This document shows, piece by piece, positions 1 through 8,574 of a DNA stretch of 64,000 nucleotides (the stretch's first letter is position 1; each line of letters starts with the position of its first letter). This DNA comes from Cupriavidus neocaledonicus (lineage in GTDB: Bacteria > Pseudomonadota > Gammaproteobacteria > Burkholderiales > Burkholderiaceae), in NCBI RefSeq assembly GCF_000372525.1, contig NZ_AQUR01000107.1, positions 525,427-589,426 on the forward strand, in the 5' to 3' direction. Under the pieces are notes generated by a model. The model saw nothing but the letters and a program-made list of their open reading frames with translations, ran no database searches and was not told the origin of the DNA. Both the position numbers and the translations under genes were made by a program.

Positions 1-268
1 TGATGCAGAAGTCCGCGCCGGCATCGAGCGGCGGGTAGATCGATGCATTGCGGTTGATGCAGATCAGCAGCGAGGGCGGATCGGCCGACAGCGAATCGAC
101 CGCGGTCACCGACATCGAATAGCGGCGCTCGCCGTGGCGGCAGCTGATCACGGCGACGGACCGGGCCATGCGGCGCATCGCCTTGAGCATGTCATCGCGC
201 AGCGCGCCACCGGCTTCCGCGCTGGAATCTGCGCCGGAATCCGGACTGGGTTGGGGTCTGGCGCTCAT
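1..268 (-). CDS. Flavin reductase-like protein (partial, runs off left edge)
   Basis: Translating the minus strand from the ATG at 268 gives a protein beginning MSARPQPSPDSG and continuing through ISCRHGERRYSMSVTAVDSLSADPPSLLICINR. That matches the N-terminal half of the flavin-reductase-like (HpaC/HsaB) fold, where the 'SMSVTAVDSLSADPPSLLICI' stretch forms the FMN pocket. The C-terminal half lies outside the window. Its ATG overlaps the stop of the flavoprotein at 265-2019 (ATGA), so it is translationally coupled as the last visible gene of a minus-strand operon. By family, it would use NAD(P)H to make reduced FMN for the HsaA-like oxygenase at 2044-3237. The family call is firm; the partner assignment is inference from context. 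Confidence 0.82.
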   Translation of the reverse strand, partial: MSARPQPSPDSGADSSAEAGGALRDDMLKAMRRMARSVAVISCRHGERRYSMSVTAVDSLSADPPSLLICINRNASIYPPLDAGADFCI

Positions 269-2019
269 AGAGCCTCCTGTACAGGTTGAGCGGGGTGCGT
301 GGCGGCGGGTTGCCGCGCATGCTGCGAGATCACGTCCGCGGCGATCATGCCGAAGGTCATCGCCGGGCCCAGCGTGGAGCCGGCGCCGGGATAGCTGGTG
401 CCCATCATCGAAGCGCTGGTATTGCCGATGGCGAACAGGCCGGCGATGGCGCTGCCGTCATCGCGCAGCACGCGCGCGCTGGCGTCGGTCACCAGCCCGC
501 CCTTGGTGCCGATATCGCCGGCGTCGAGCCGCACCGCGTAGAACGGGGCCTTGCCGATCGGCGCCAGGCAGGGGTTGGGCCGTACCGCCGGGTCGCTGTA
601 GTAGGTGTCGAACAGGTTGTCGCCCTTGCCGAACTCCGCGTCCACGCCGGTGGCGGCGTAGTCGTTCATGCGCGCGACGCTGGCGGCCAGGCCATCGGCA
701 TCCACGCCGGTCTTCTGCGCCAGCTGCGCCAGCGTATCGGCGCGCACCAGGATGCCCGACAGGCTGGCCGGGATGCTGCGGTCCGGCATCACCGAGCCGG
801 GCAGGATCGGCCCGCACGGGTACTTGTGGCGGAAGGTGGCGTCGAACACCATCCATGCCGGCACGCTGCACCCGGTCTGCTCGTGGTCGCGGTACATCGC
901 GGGCACGAACTCGGAGTACGGCGCGGCCTCGTTGACGAAGCGCCGGCCCTGCCCGTTCACCACCAGGCAGCCCGGCATGGCGCGCTCGATAAACAGCGCG
1001 CGCTGTTTTTCCTCGCCCTGCACCTGCACCGTGGGCGCGCCCCACACGTGCGACATCAGCGCCACGCCGGCGCCGGCCGCCTGCGCGGCGCGGATGGCGT
1101 CGCCGGTATTGTTGGGCGGCGTCGCGCTCCAGGCGGCCCGGGTCGGCTGCGGCAGGTATTGCTCGCGCATGGCCTGGTTGCGCTCGAAGCCGCCGGCGGC
1201 CAGGATCACGCCGCGCAGCGCGCGGATCTCCACCACGCGGCCGTCCTGCACGGCGCGCACGCCGCGCACGGCGCCGTCCTCGACGATCAGGTCCTGCAGC
1301 GCGGTATCGAGCCACAGCGGAACCGCGCGATCCATCATCGCGCGCCGCAGGCCGCCGGCCAGGCTGTTGCCGAGCGTGAGGCGGCGGTCGCGCCGGGTCT
1401 TGCGGCGCCAGCCCAGGTCGAGCCAGTAGCGCGCGAACTGGCGCAGCGCCAGCCCGAACCAGCCCGGCGAGCGGCACAGCAGCGCGTGCGCCTCGGCCGA
1501 GGTCACGGCCACGCGCCCGCCCACCAGCGTGCCCGGCGACGGCGGCCGCAGCCGGTCGAACTCTTCGCGCAGCCGGGCGCCGTCGAACGGCATCGGGTCG
1601 AGCGCGCGGTAGCCCGGCATCGCCCCGGGCAACTTCTGGAAGTAGTCGGCGTAGCGCGGCAGCGTGTAATAGCGCACGCCGGCCTGCTGCTCCAGGTATT
1701 GCAGCATGCGCGGCGCCTGCTCCAGGTAAGCGCGGATGCGCTGCGGGTCGCCGTGCTCGCCGGTGCAGGCCAGCACGTATTCCAGCGCGCTGGCGTAGTC
1801 GTCCTGCCCGCCCGCCGGCGCGATATGGTGGTTCAGCGGAATCCAGATGCCGCCGCCGGACACCGCCGAGGTGCCGCCATACTGGCTGCTCTTCTCCAGC
1901 ACCACCACCGACAGGCCGCGGTCGGCGGCGCGGCAGGCGGCGAGCATGCCGCCGGCGCCGGAGCCGACCACTACGACGTCAAACTCGCCGGGCTGCATGC
2001 GTGCTCTGCTCTGGCTCAT
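265..2019 (-). CDS. FAD-dependent dehydrogenase, 3-ketosteroid delta1-dehydrogenase-like
   Basis: A 584-residue protein with an N-terminal Rossmann FAD motif (VVVVGSGAGG, residues about 15-24) followed by the EKSSQYGGTSAVSGGGIWIP segment typical of the fumarate reductase/KstD family. A C-terminal FAD-closing segment (GLFAIGNTSASMMGTSYPGAGS) has the GTSYPGAG signature seen in KstD-type enzymes. Length fits the family (about 510-590). Likely activity is desaturation of a cyclic ketone, passing electrons to an external acceptor; the real substrate is unknown. It sits 24 bp downstream of the HsaA-like oxygenase and overlaps the flavin reductase start, consistent with one operon for ring oxidation. 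It could also be a 3-oxosteroid 4-dehydrogenase or another FAD-binding fumarate-reductase-like enzyme. Confidence 0.82.
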   Translation of the reverse strand: MSQSRARMQPGEFDVVVVGSGAGGMLAACRAADRGLSVVVLEKSSQYGGTSAVSGGGIWIPLNHHIAPAGGQDDYASALEYVLACTGEHGDPQRIRAYLEQAPRMLQYLEQQAGVRYYTLPRYADYFQKLPGAMPGYRALDPMPFDGARLREEFDRLRPPSPGTLVGGRVAVTSAEAHALLCRSPGWFGLALRQFARYWLDLGWRRKTRRDRRLTLGNSLAGGLRRAMMDRAVPLWLDTALQDLIVEDGAVRGVRAVQDGRVVEIRALRGVILAAGGFERNQAMREQYLPQPTRAAWSATPPNNTGDAIRAAQAAGAGVALMSHVWGAPTVQVQGEEKQRALFIERAMPGCLVVNGQGRRFVNEAAPYSEFVPAMYRDHEQTGCSVPAWMVFDATFRHKYPCGPILPGSVMPDRSIPASLSGILVRADTLAQLAQKTGVDADGLAASVARMNDYAATGVDAEFGKGDNLFDTYYSDPAVRPNPCLAPIGKAPFYAVRLDAGDIGTKGGLVTDASARVLRDDGSAIAGLFAIGNTSASMMGTSYPGAGSTLGPAMTFGMIAADVISQHARQPAATHPAQPVQEAL

Positions 2020-2043
2020 GATGGATCCTCGTGCCGGTGCGGC

Positions 2044-3237
2044 TCAGATGAAGAAATCCGTATTGGCGCGGCCCATCATCACGCCGCCCAGGTTCTGGCC
2101 GAAGCGGTCCATGTTGTTGGCGTAGTGGGCACGCGCTGCGTGCAGGTCGAGGAAGCGGCGCACCATCGGGTTGCTGCGGTAGATGCCGTTGCCGCCGGCA
2201 TAGCGCAGCAGGCCGTTGGCCAGCTGCGCGCAGCGCTCCGCTACCTGCGCGGACTGGTAGCGGAAATGCAGGCGGCGCGGGGTCTCGAGCTGGCCGCCGT
2301 CGCGGGCCACCGCCAGCAGTTCGTCGAAGTTGCGCTCCAGGATGGTCCGCATCTCGTCGATGGCCACCTGCGCGCTGGCGCACGCCATCTGCGCACCGCC
2401 GTCTTCCGCGGTCTTGCCGCCGCCGTTGCTGCTGACGCGGCCGTCGGCGTAGGCGACGAAGTCGTCCAGCGCGCCTTCGAGCGCGCCGATACAGGCGGTG
2501 CAGACCGCGCGCACGAAGATCTGCGCGAACGGCAGCCGGTACAGCGGCACGTCGTTGACGGCCAGCCCCGGGCTGGTGCCCATGGCACCGTCTACGGCGC
2601 GGTGGGTGCGGTAGTCGGGCACGAACACGTCGTCGACCACGATGTCGTGGCTGCCGGTGGCGCGCAGGCCCAGCACATCCCAGTTGCGCACGATCTTGTA
2701 GTCCGAGCGCGGCAGCAGGAAGGTGCGGTAGTCATAGGCTCCGCCCGGCTCGGCGGGTGGCACCAGGCCGCCCAGGAAGATCCAGTCGCACAGCTCGCTG
2801 CCGCTGGAGAACTTCCAGTGGCCGGAGAAGCGGTAGCCGCCCTCCACCGGCGTGACCTTGCCGACCGGCATGTAGGTCGAGGCAATCAGCGTGGCGGGAT
2901 CGTTGCCCCACACCTCCTGTTGCGCGCGTTCGTCGAACAGCGCCAGCTGCCAGTTGTGCACGCCGACCACGCCGTAGACCCAGGCGGTGGACATGCAACC
3001 CTTGGCCAGCGCCATCTGGATGCGGAAGAACGTTTGCGGGTCCAGCTCGTAGCCGCCGTGGCGGCGCGGCTGCAGCACCTTGAAGAAGCCCGCGTCCTGC
3101 ATCTCGGCAATGGTCTCGGCGGGAATGCGCCCGTCGGCTTCCGCCTGCGCGGCGCGCCCAGCCAGCGCCGGGATCATCTGCTCGGCGCGCGCGATCAGGC
3201 GCTCGGCCAGTTCCTTGGGATGGTTCTCGTGATGCAC
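2044..3237 (-). CDS. Group D flavin monooxygenase oxygenase subunit (HsaA/acyl-CoA dehydrogenase-like)
   Basis: A 397-residue protein of the acyl-CoA dehydrogenase fold, but of the flavin-monooxygenase branch (HsaA, HpaH-C2). It has an N-terminal helical domain (LAERLIARAEQMIPAL), the segment GGYELDPQTFFRIQMALAKG, the beta-domain motif FSGHWKFSSGSELCDWIFLGG, and WDVLGLRATGSHDIVVDDVFVP. It lacks the catalytic-Glu context (EGTSEIQ) of true acyl-CoA dehydrogenases such as the one at 37964. Such oxygenases take FMNH2 from a separate reductase and hydroxylate phenols, for example the secosteroid phenol in HsaA. The reductase candidate is at 1-268. The next gene upstream (luciferase-like, 3437-4588) is 199 bp away across a REP hairpin. 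The substrate is not deducible from sequence alone. Confidence 0.82.
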   Translation of the reverse strand: MHHENHPKELAERLIARAEQMIPALAGRAAQAEADGRIPAETIAEMQDAGFFKVLQPRRHGGYELDPQTFFRIQMALAKGCMSTAWVYGVVGVHNWQLALFDERAQQEVWGNDPATLIASTYMPVGKVTPVEGGYRFSGHWKFSSGSELCDWIFLGGLVPPAEPGGAYDYRTFLLPRSDYKIVRNWDVLGLRATGSHDIVVDDVFVPDYRTHRAVDGAMGTSPGLAVNDVPLYRLPFAQIFVRAVCTACIGALEGALDDFVAYADGRVSSNGGGKTAEDGGAQMACASAQVAIDEMRTILERNFDELLAVARDGGQLETPRRLHFRYQSAQVAERCAQLANGLLRYAGGNGIYRSNPMVRRFLDLHAARAHYANNMDRFGQNLGGVMMGRANTDFFI

Positions 3238-3313
3238 CGCGGTCTCCTTGTTTGCCTGGTTTTGTGGCTGGCATCGATGTTTGCACCGGCGCGGCGGCGT
3301 GCCATCGTCTGTT

Positions 3314-3321
3314 GGGACTAG
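3314..3321. promoter_or_regulatory. GGGACTAG motif upstream of the monooxygenase operon
   Basis: The octamer GGGACTAG lies 77 bp upstream of the HsaA-like start. Its core, GGACTA, recurs in the promoter region at 6515-6524 (GGACTAGTCC) and in both arms of the inverted repeat at 14117-14174. It may be a half-site for a local regulator. This rests on visual motif matching only. Confidence 0.3.
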
Positions 3322-3377
3322 CTGTTATCGCGAATGCGCGCGTGCGACTTCGTGGAGGCGCCGGCCCTCACCCCCGC

Positions 3378-3401
3378 CCCTCTCCCGCAAGCGGGAGAGG
3401 G
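3378..3401. repeat. REP-like intergenic hairpin (copy 1)
   Basis: A perfect 11-bp inverted repeat, arm CCCTCTCCCGC, with an AA centre. It is preceded by GGCCCTCACCCCC and by GACTTCGTGGAGGCGCC, a context shared with the copies near 11605 and 17255. It lies between convergently placed gene ends in non-coding DNA, as REP elements do. Confidence 0.8.
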
Positions 3402-3436
3402 AAGCAAACCACCGGCAAGCCAGACGCCTCCGCAAA

Positions 3437-4588
3437 TCAGGCCAGCGCCCGCAGCTTCCTCCCCTGCTTGCGGAAATGCGGAATCACGTGCTCGCCGATA
3501 TTGCGGATGGTCTCCAGCTGCGCCCACTGCGGCACCGTGCCCATCTGGCAGATAAACAGGATTTCATCGGCGCCCGCATCGATCAGCCGCTGCACATAAC
3601 CGATGCAGTCCTCCACCGTGCCGTAGGCATGGTTCGGGTTCAGCATCATCATCGACGGATCGCTGAAATCCACCGACACCTTCTCGGAAGCGAACTTCGT
3701 ATTGATCACCGCCTTGCCCTGCGCATCGGTGGCCGTGACATGCTCGTCGTCCCACGCCGCCGGATCGGGACGCTCGCCGCCGGCATACCAGTACGACAGC
3801 GACTCCATGAAATAGCGCTGCCCCTTGATGCCGATCTTGCGCGCGGCCAGGCCGTCTTCCAGCACGATGGTCGGGCACAGCGCCGCCAGGTGCTGGTGCG
3901 GGCGGAAGCCCACCTGGTCTTCGGGCTTGCGCGTTTCCCATGCGGCGCGGTAGATCTCGTTCTTCTTGGCGACATCCTCCGGCCCGCCGAAGCCCAGCAC
4001 CAGCGCGCCCATGCCGCGTGCGCCGGCGCGCTGCAGCGTGTCGGCATTGGTGCAGGCCAGGTACATCAGCGGATGCGGGTCCTGGCGCGGCTTGGGATGG
4101 ATCGGGCGGCGCGGGATCTTGATGAACTCGCCGTCGTGCTCGATCTCGTCCTGCGTCAGGATCTTCGGGATCAGGTACATCGATTCGTCGATCATGGGGT
4201 GCAGGGTGTTCAGGTCGTAGCCGAAGGTGCCGGCCTCCTGCTGGGTGCCGCCCTTGCCGACGCCGAAGTGCACACGGCCGCCGGACAGGATGTCGAGCGT
4301 GGCGATGCGTTCGGCCACCTTCACCGGATGGTTCATCGCCGGCGGCAGGCACACCACGCCGTGGCCGATGCCGATGCGCTGGGTGCGCCCGGCGACGAAG
4401 GCCAGGAAGGTTTCCGGCGCGCTCATGTGCGCGTAGTTGGTCAGCGCGGTGTGTTCCACCGCCCAGACCACGTCGAAGCCCATGTCCTCGGCCAGCACCA
4501 CCTGTTCCATGATGTCATCGAACACCTTGTGGTCGCCGGCGCGCGAGGCATCGACGGTCTGGGCTTCATAGATCAACGAAAAACGCAT
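3437..4588 (-). CDS. LLM-class flavin-dependent oxidoreductase (luciferase-like monooxygenase)
   Basis: A 383-residue protein starting MRFSLIYEAQTVDASRAG. The ATG at 4588 is preceded by a strong GAGGGGA ribosome-binding site, so the in-frame upstream extension to 4756 is not used. Typical bacterial luciferase-like TIM-barrel features are present: AEDMGFDVVWAVEHTALTNY near residue 40, RIGIGHGVVCLPPAMNHPVKVAERIATLD around 75-100, and SGGRVHFGVGKGG. Such enzymes use reduced FMN or F420 to oxygenate ketones, alkanes, amines or sulfonates. With the two-component monooxygenase downstream, it suggests a Baeyer-Villiger-type or oxygenative ring-cleavage step, but this is inference. It is divergent from the VOC gene at 4796. 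Confidence 0.85.
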   Translation of the reverse strand: MRFSLIYEAQTVDASRAGDHKVFDDIMEQVVLAEDMGFDVVWAVEHTALTNYAHMSAPETFLAFVAGRTQRIGIGHGVVCLPPAMNHPVKVAERIATLDILSGGRVHFGVGKGGTQQEAGTFGYDLNTLHPMIDESMYLIPKILTQDEIEHDGEFIKIPRRPIHPKPRQDPHPLMYLACTNADTLQRAGARGMGALVLGFGGPEDVAKKNEIYRAAWETRKPEDQVGFRPHQHLAALCPTIVLEDGLAARKIGIKGQRYFMESLSYWYAGGERPDPAAWDDEHVTATDAQGKAVINTKFASEKVSVDFSDPSMMMLNPNHAYGTVEDCIGYVQRLIDAGADEILFICQMGTVPQWAQLETIRNIGEHVIPHFRKQGRKLRALA

Positions 4589-4795
4589 TGCAGTCCCCTC
4601 TCGCTTGGTCGGTACAAGACCGCATCCGGGGCACTGCGAGGCGCTGCGCCTTGGGCCGGAAGCGGCCTGCGTGATCGCAGTGTGGTCGGCGCAAGACGTC
4701 GCAACATCGTCTGATTGGATTATGAGCCGCGCCGGGCGCGTCCCTATCATGGGCACCGGGCAAACCGCCCGCGCCTATCGAAAGGAACCGACACC

Positions 4796-5140
4796 ATGCA
4801 AGCCAGGCTGCTGCTTTACCCCGTTGCGGACATCGACGCCGCGCTGCCGTTCTTCACCGAAGCACTCGGACTGCCGGTGAAGTTCCGCGACGCCGACCGC
4901 TATTGCGCGCTCGATGCGGGCGCGCTGACGCTGGCACTGGTGGCCGGCGAGGAACGGCTGGTGGAGCAGCCGGCGCCGGCCTTCAAGATAGATGAGGGGG
5001 AGGACATTGCCGCGGCGATGGCGCGGCTGGTGGCGGCTGGCGCCACGGTGGCGCAGCCCGCGGCGCAGGGACCGCACGAGACGCGCGCGGTACTGCGCAC
5101 GCCCGAGGGCTTTGCGCTGGTGCTCAGCGCAAAGCCCTGA
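4796..5140 (+). CDS. VOC (glyoxalase/bleomycin-resistance fold) family protein
   Basis: A 114-residue single-domain protein starting MQARLLLYPVADIDAALPFF. The ATG at 4796 follows AAAGGAAC, and the 27-codon in-frame upstream extension is unlikely because it has no homologous look and no ribosome-binding site. The pattern of a beta strand, 'DIDAALPFFTEALGLPVKFRD', then 'YCALDAGALTLALVAGEE' and 'FALVLSA' is the paired beta-alpha-beta-beta-beta VOC unit. The usual metal ligands are not obvious (no His in strand 1; E and Q/H positions are unclear), so it may be a binding protein rather than a dioxygenase. It ends 6 bp before the stop of the convergent LuxR gene. Confidence 0.78.
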   Translation: MQARLLLYPVADIDAALPFFTEALGLPVKFRDADRYCALDAGALTLALVAGEERLVEQPAPAFKIDEGEDIAAAMARLVAAGATVAQPAAQGPHETRAVLRTPEGFALVLSAKP

Positions 5141-5146
5141 AGCGGC

Positions 5147-6325
5147 TCAGCCCAGCGAAATCACGCTGCTCAGCAGCATCCGCACCAGCGTGGCCTGGCG
5201 GGTCACGCCGGTCTTGGAGAAGATCGCGCGCAGGTGCGCGCGTGCCGTGTTCTTGCTGATGCCGAGCTCGTCAGCAGCTTCATCCAGCGTCAGGCCGTTG
5301 GCCAGCTGCAGCGCGAGCTGGGTCTCGGCCGGGGTGAAGTCGAACAGCTGGCGCACCACGTCGTGCGAGGCCTGCGAGCGGCGCTCGGGGTCGCGGATGA
5401 AGACCACGCAGGCGGGGCGCTTGCGGTTGTCCTCGGACCACTCGCTCAGCGGGATGGTGCGGATCAGCACGCCCAGCCTGGCGCTGCCGGACGGGCGCGT
5501 GATCGACATCGCTTCCATCAGCGCCGGCGCGGTGCCGAGGTGGCCCATCATGGCCTGGCGCAACAGGCGCTGGAACTTGCGGTTTTCCTGGCCGTACTCG
5601 ACATCGAGCCCGCCCTTGGCGACGCGGATGCCATCCTTGGCGCCGAGGATCTCGTCGGCGGCGGCATTGGTCTTGATGATGGTGCCTGACTCGTCCAGGA
5701 TTACCATGCCAACCAGCATGCGGTCGATGGCGCTGGCGTATACGGTACGTTCGGACTCGACCACGTCCAGGCGCGAATGCAGGTCCACCGCGCGCTTCAG
5801 GTGCGGCAGCAGCGAGGTGCACAGCGCCTTGTCCGCAGTGGAGAAATCGGGGCCGTCATGGTCGCGGCACACGCGGAAGCGGCATTCCACGCCATCGTCG
5901 GTGCGCAGGTCGGCGCCGAGGATATAGCGGATGCCGACGTCCTTGAGAAACTGCAGGTACAGCTCGCTCTTGCACCACACGCCGTGCCCGAGGTGTTCGT
6001 CGATCGTCACCACGCGGTCCGACGGCAGCCCGATAAAGGGATCCAGCGCGTAGTAGTAGTTGTTGTAGGAGGTCTCGCCCGGCAGCGTCGAGCCATGCTC
6101 GGACGCGTTGATCATCAGCCCGGGACGGTCGGTGGCCGGCGAGCGCAGGATCAGCGTGGCGTAATTGGCATTGAGCTGGCGCCGGATCTGCTCCAGCGCC
6201 TTGCCCCATGGCACCTGCTCCATCGGGCCCTGGTAGATATTGCCCAGCAATGCACTGAACTCCGACAGCGACACCGTCGCCTGCGCGAACAGGTGTGCGG
6301 CCGCCTGGCTCTGGCTAACCTCCAT
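5147..6325 (-). CDS. LuxR-family transcriptional regulator (paralogue 1)
   Basis: A 392-residue regulator. The C-terminal LuxR HTH is clear: FDFTPAETQLALQLANGLTL followed by DEAADELGISKNTARAHLRA and IFSKTGVTRQATLVRMLLSS. A PAS-like middle part (AIDRMLVGMVILDESGTIIKTNAAADEIL) precedes it, and the N-terminal half is a probable ligand-sensing region. Start choice: ATG at 6325 has AGAGGA seven bases upstream; ATG 6346 is an alternative adding seven residues. It is a clear paralogue of the protein at 17397-18536, with shared blocks such as SALLxxxYQGP, ATDRPGLxxNAS, GVEC, SADKALxxxLLPHLKRAVDLH and the HTH. It probably controls the surrounding oxidation and sulfation genes; the ligand is unknown. 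Confidence 0.88.
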   Translation of the reverse strand: MEVSQSQAAAHLFAQATVSLSEFSALLGNIYQGPMEQVPWGKALEQIRRQLNANYATLILRSPATDRPGLMINASEHGSTLPGETSYNNYYYALDPFIGLPSDRVVTIDEHLGHGVWCKSELYLQFLKDVGIRYILGADLRTDDGVECRFRVCRDHDGPDFSTADKALCTSLLPHLKRAVDLHSRLDVVESERTVYASAIDRMLVGMVILDESGTIIKTNAAADEILGAKDGIRVAKGGLDVEYGQENRKFQRLLRQAMMGHLGTAPALMEAMSITRPSGSARLGVLIRTIPLSEWSEDNRKRPACVVFIRDPERRSQASHDVVRQLFDFTPAETQLALQLANGLTLDEAADELGISKNTARAHLRAIFSKTGVTRQATLVRMLLSSVISLG

Positions 6326-6736
6326 CAGCATTTCCTCTGTCTCCATTGTGGCGTGCGCAGCGCTCCGGGCGAGCCGGGCCGCTGGCTTGTGCGGGCTCTG
6401 TGGCCCTTTTTTGTGCCCCGATTATAGGGACGGCGAAGGGGTCGCGGCTTGCGCCCCGCCTTCATGGTTTGCCCTAGGCAGCCTGGCCGCGCACGCTCTT
6501 CGCACATGCCGGCCGGACTAGTCCCGGGGGACAGGCCCATCGTCACGCGCCGGCGGCGCAAACACATACTCCAAACAGACTAAGGACAGACCCATGCCCG
6601 CCCGCCAAGGGCAAACCCCTATGCAACCCGTAGCGCAGCGGCATCCCACCCAAACAGACGATGCCCGCTAGCGGCGCCGCCGCTACAAGGAGCCATGCGC
6701 GGCGATCGACGCCGCCGTTTTCAGGAGACCTTCACC
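6326..6736. other. Divergent promoter region between LuxR 1 and the SDR operon
   Basis: About 410 bp without a credible gene. It holds the palindrome GGACTAGTCC at 6515-6524 and the related string CAGACTAAGGAC near 6582, a spacing and composition expected of regulator sites. No convincing sigma70 hexamers could be assigned by eye. Confidence 0.5.
6515..6524. promoter_or_regulatory. GGACTAGTCC palindrome, putative regulator site
   Basis: A perfect 10-bp palindrome within CCGGACTAGTCCCGGG, in the divergent promoter of LuxR 1 and the SDR-esterase-RibB-like operon. Its half GGACTA matches both arms of the large inverted repeat at 14117-14174. Binding by the LuxR paralogues is a hypothesis. Confidence 0.35.
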
Positions 6737-7552
6737 ATGGCGGCAAATCCGCGGCAGCAGGCCGCAGTCATCACCGGCGCAGCCGGCGGCATCGGGCTGG
6801 GGCTGGCCAGGGCCCTGGCGGCGCAGGACTATGCGCTGGCGCTGGCCGATATCGATGCCGATGCGCTCGAAGCCGCACGCGCGGCGCTGGAACGCGACGG
6901 CGCCACCGTCGTCGCCGTGCCGACCGATGTCGCCGACGCGCGGCAGATCGCGCACCTTTGCGACGAAAGCTTCCGGCAGCTGGGCCGTGTCGACCTGCTG
7001 TTCAACAACGCCGGCGTGCTCGCCACCGGCCGCTGCTGGGAACTGCCGCCCGAAGTGTTCGACAAGGTGATGCGCGTCAACCTGTGGAGCGTGCTGCATG
7101 CGCTGCGCTGCTTCGTGCCGCGCATGGCGGCGCAGGGCTCGGGGCATATCGTCAATGTCGCGTCGATGGCAGGGCTTGCCGTGGGGCCATGGCTGGCGCC
7201 TTACACGCTGTCCAAGCAGGGCGTGGTGGCACTGAGCGAAGGGCTGGCGCTGGAGCTGCAGGCGGCGGGGCTGCCGATCAAGGTGTCGGTGGTCTGCCCC
7301 GGCCCGGTTGCCACCGGCATCGCGGCGGACCTGGAAGGCGCCGCGCCGCAGGAGGTGCACCAGATGAACGGCGCGCTGCGCAACGGCATCGCCGCCGGCC
7401 TGACGCCGGACCAGGCAGCGCGCGTGATTCTCGACGGCGTGTCGGCCGGCCAGTTCTGGATCCTGCCGCACGAACAGGCCGCGCACGCGGCGCTGGCGCG
7501 CGCGCAGGGCATTGCCGCGGGCAACGCGCCGTCGTTTGCGATGCAGGTTTGA
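6737..7552 (+). CDS. SDR-family NAD(P)-dependent oxidoreductase
   Basis: A 271-residue classical short-chain dehydrogenase. Cofactor motif TGAAGGIGLGLA near residue 13, NNAG at the end of beta-4 (VDLLFNNAGVLATG), the catalytic serine in VNVASMAGL, and the active-site YTLSK (YxxxK). The ATG at 6737 follows AGGAGA with good spacing; an upstream in-frame ATG at 6695 has no ribosome-binding site. It is first in a plus-strand unit with the esterase and the RibBA-like gene. It probably oxidises or reduces an alcohol/ketone intermediate of the pathway encoded nearby; the substrate is unknown. Confidence 0.88.
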   Translation: MAANPRQQAAVITGAAGGIGLGLARALAAQDYALALADIDADALEAARAALERDGATVVAVPTDVADARQIAHLCDESFRQLGRVDLLFNNAGVLATGRCWELPPEVFDKVMRVNLWSVLHALRCFVPRMAAQGSGHIVNVASMAGLAVGPWLAPYTLSKQGVVALSEGLALELQAAGLPIKVSVVCPGPVATGIAADLEGAAPQEVHQMNGALRNGIAAGLTPDQAARVILDGVSAGQFWILPHEQAAHAALARAQGIAAGNAPSFAMQV

Positions 7553-7599
7553 TTTTCCGCCGGATTCACTACTCGATTCGTCGCCATCCAGGAGACACC

Positions 7600-8574
7600 A
7601 TGCCGCTCGATCCCCAGGCCCGTGCCATGCTTGATGCCATGGCCGCCATGCCCAGCCCCGACTTCTCCACGCTGCGCGCCGCCGACTACCGCGCCGCGCT
7701 GGCGGCCATGCCCGGCTTCGCGCCCGGCGATGCCATCGCCGCGCAGCAAGACCTCACCCTGGAAGGCCCGGCCGGTGCGCTGCGGGCGCGCCTGTACCGG
7801 CCCCATGCTGCCGATGCGGCCCCAGGCAACGCGGCGCTGCCGCTTGTGATTTATTTCCACGGCGGCGGCTTCGTGCTGTGCGGCCTCGATTCGCACGACA
7901 ACATCTGCCGCAGCCTGGCCCGCCGCAGCGGCGCGCTGGTGCTGTCGGTCGACTACCGCCTCGCGCCCGAGGCGCGCTTCCCGGCCGCGGCCGACGATGC
8001 CGTCGCCGCGGTGCGCTGGGCCGCCGCGCACGCGGCGCAACTGGGTGCCGACCCGACCCGGCTGGCTGTCGCCGGCGACAGCGCCGGCGGCAACCTGGCC
8101 GCCGTGGCCTGCCAGCAGCTGCGCGGCAGCGGCATCGCGCTGCGGCACCAGCTGCTGCTCTATCCCTGGCTGGACTGCAGCGCTGCCGCCGCGGCCAGCG
8201 CCAGCTATCGCGCCTGCGCGCAGGGCTACTTCCTCAGCGCCGCGGAACTGGACTGGTATCGCGCCCAGTACCTGGCCACGCCCGCCGACGCCCGCGATGT
8301 CCGCGCCAGTCCGCTGCAGCAGCGCGACCTGCACGGCCTGCCGCCGGCCACCATCATCACCGCCGAATTCGATCCGCTGCGCGACCAGGGCGAGGCCTAC
8401 GGCGAGGCGCTGCAGCGCGCCGGCGGCAGCGCCACCGTGCGCCGCTGGCCCGGGCAGATCCATGGCTTCGCCAGCATGCAAGGCGTGATGGATGCCGCCA
8501 GCCATGGGCTGGACGCGGCCGCGGCGGCGCTGCGCCAGGCCTTCGGCGCAAGCAGCCGGCAGGAGGCAGCATGA
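7600..8574 (+). CDS. Alpha/beta hydrolase, hormone-sensitive-lipase family esterase
   Basis: A 324-residue protein beginning MPLDPQARAMLDAM, with a CAGGAGA ribosome-binding site before the ATG at 7600. Oxyanion-hole motif HGGG (YFHGGGFVLCG) and nucleophile motif GDSAGG identify the HSL (family IV) carboxylesterases. The catalytic Asp is in EFDPLRDQGEAY and the His in GQIHGFASM. Length matches the family (300-330). It would hydrolyse a short ester or a lactone, fitting a product of the luciferase-like or other monooxygenase nearby (inference). The stop overlaps the start of the RibBA-like gene (ATGA at 8571), indicating coupled translation. Confidence 0.9.
   Translation: MPLDPQARAMLDAMAAMPSPDFSTLRAADYRAALAAMPGFAPGDAIAAQQDLTLEGPAGALRARLYRPHAADAAPGNAALPLVIYFHGGGFVLCGLDSHDNICRSLARRSGALVLSVDYRLAPEARFPAAADDAVAAVRWAAAHAAQLGADPTRLAVAGDSAGGNLAAVACQQLRGSGIALRHQLLLYPWLDCSAAAAASASYRACAQGYFLSAAELDWYRAQYLATPADARDVRASPLQQRDLHGLPPATIITAEFDPLRDQGEAYGEALQRAGGSATVRRWPGQIHGFASMQGVMDAASHGLDAAAAALRQAFGASSRQEAA

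Noticed and set aside
286..3321. A 1011-codon open frame on the plus strand
   Set aside because: It is antisense to the flavoprotein and HsaA-like genes. The protein is rich in Arg, His, Ala and Gly with no domain, a by-product of high GC.
3437..4756. Longer start of the luciferase-like gene at 4756
   Set aside because: The extra 56 residues overlap the divergent promoter and have no family look. GAGGGGA before 4588 marks the start.
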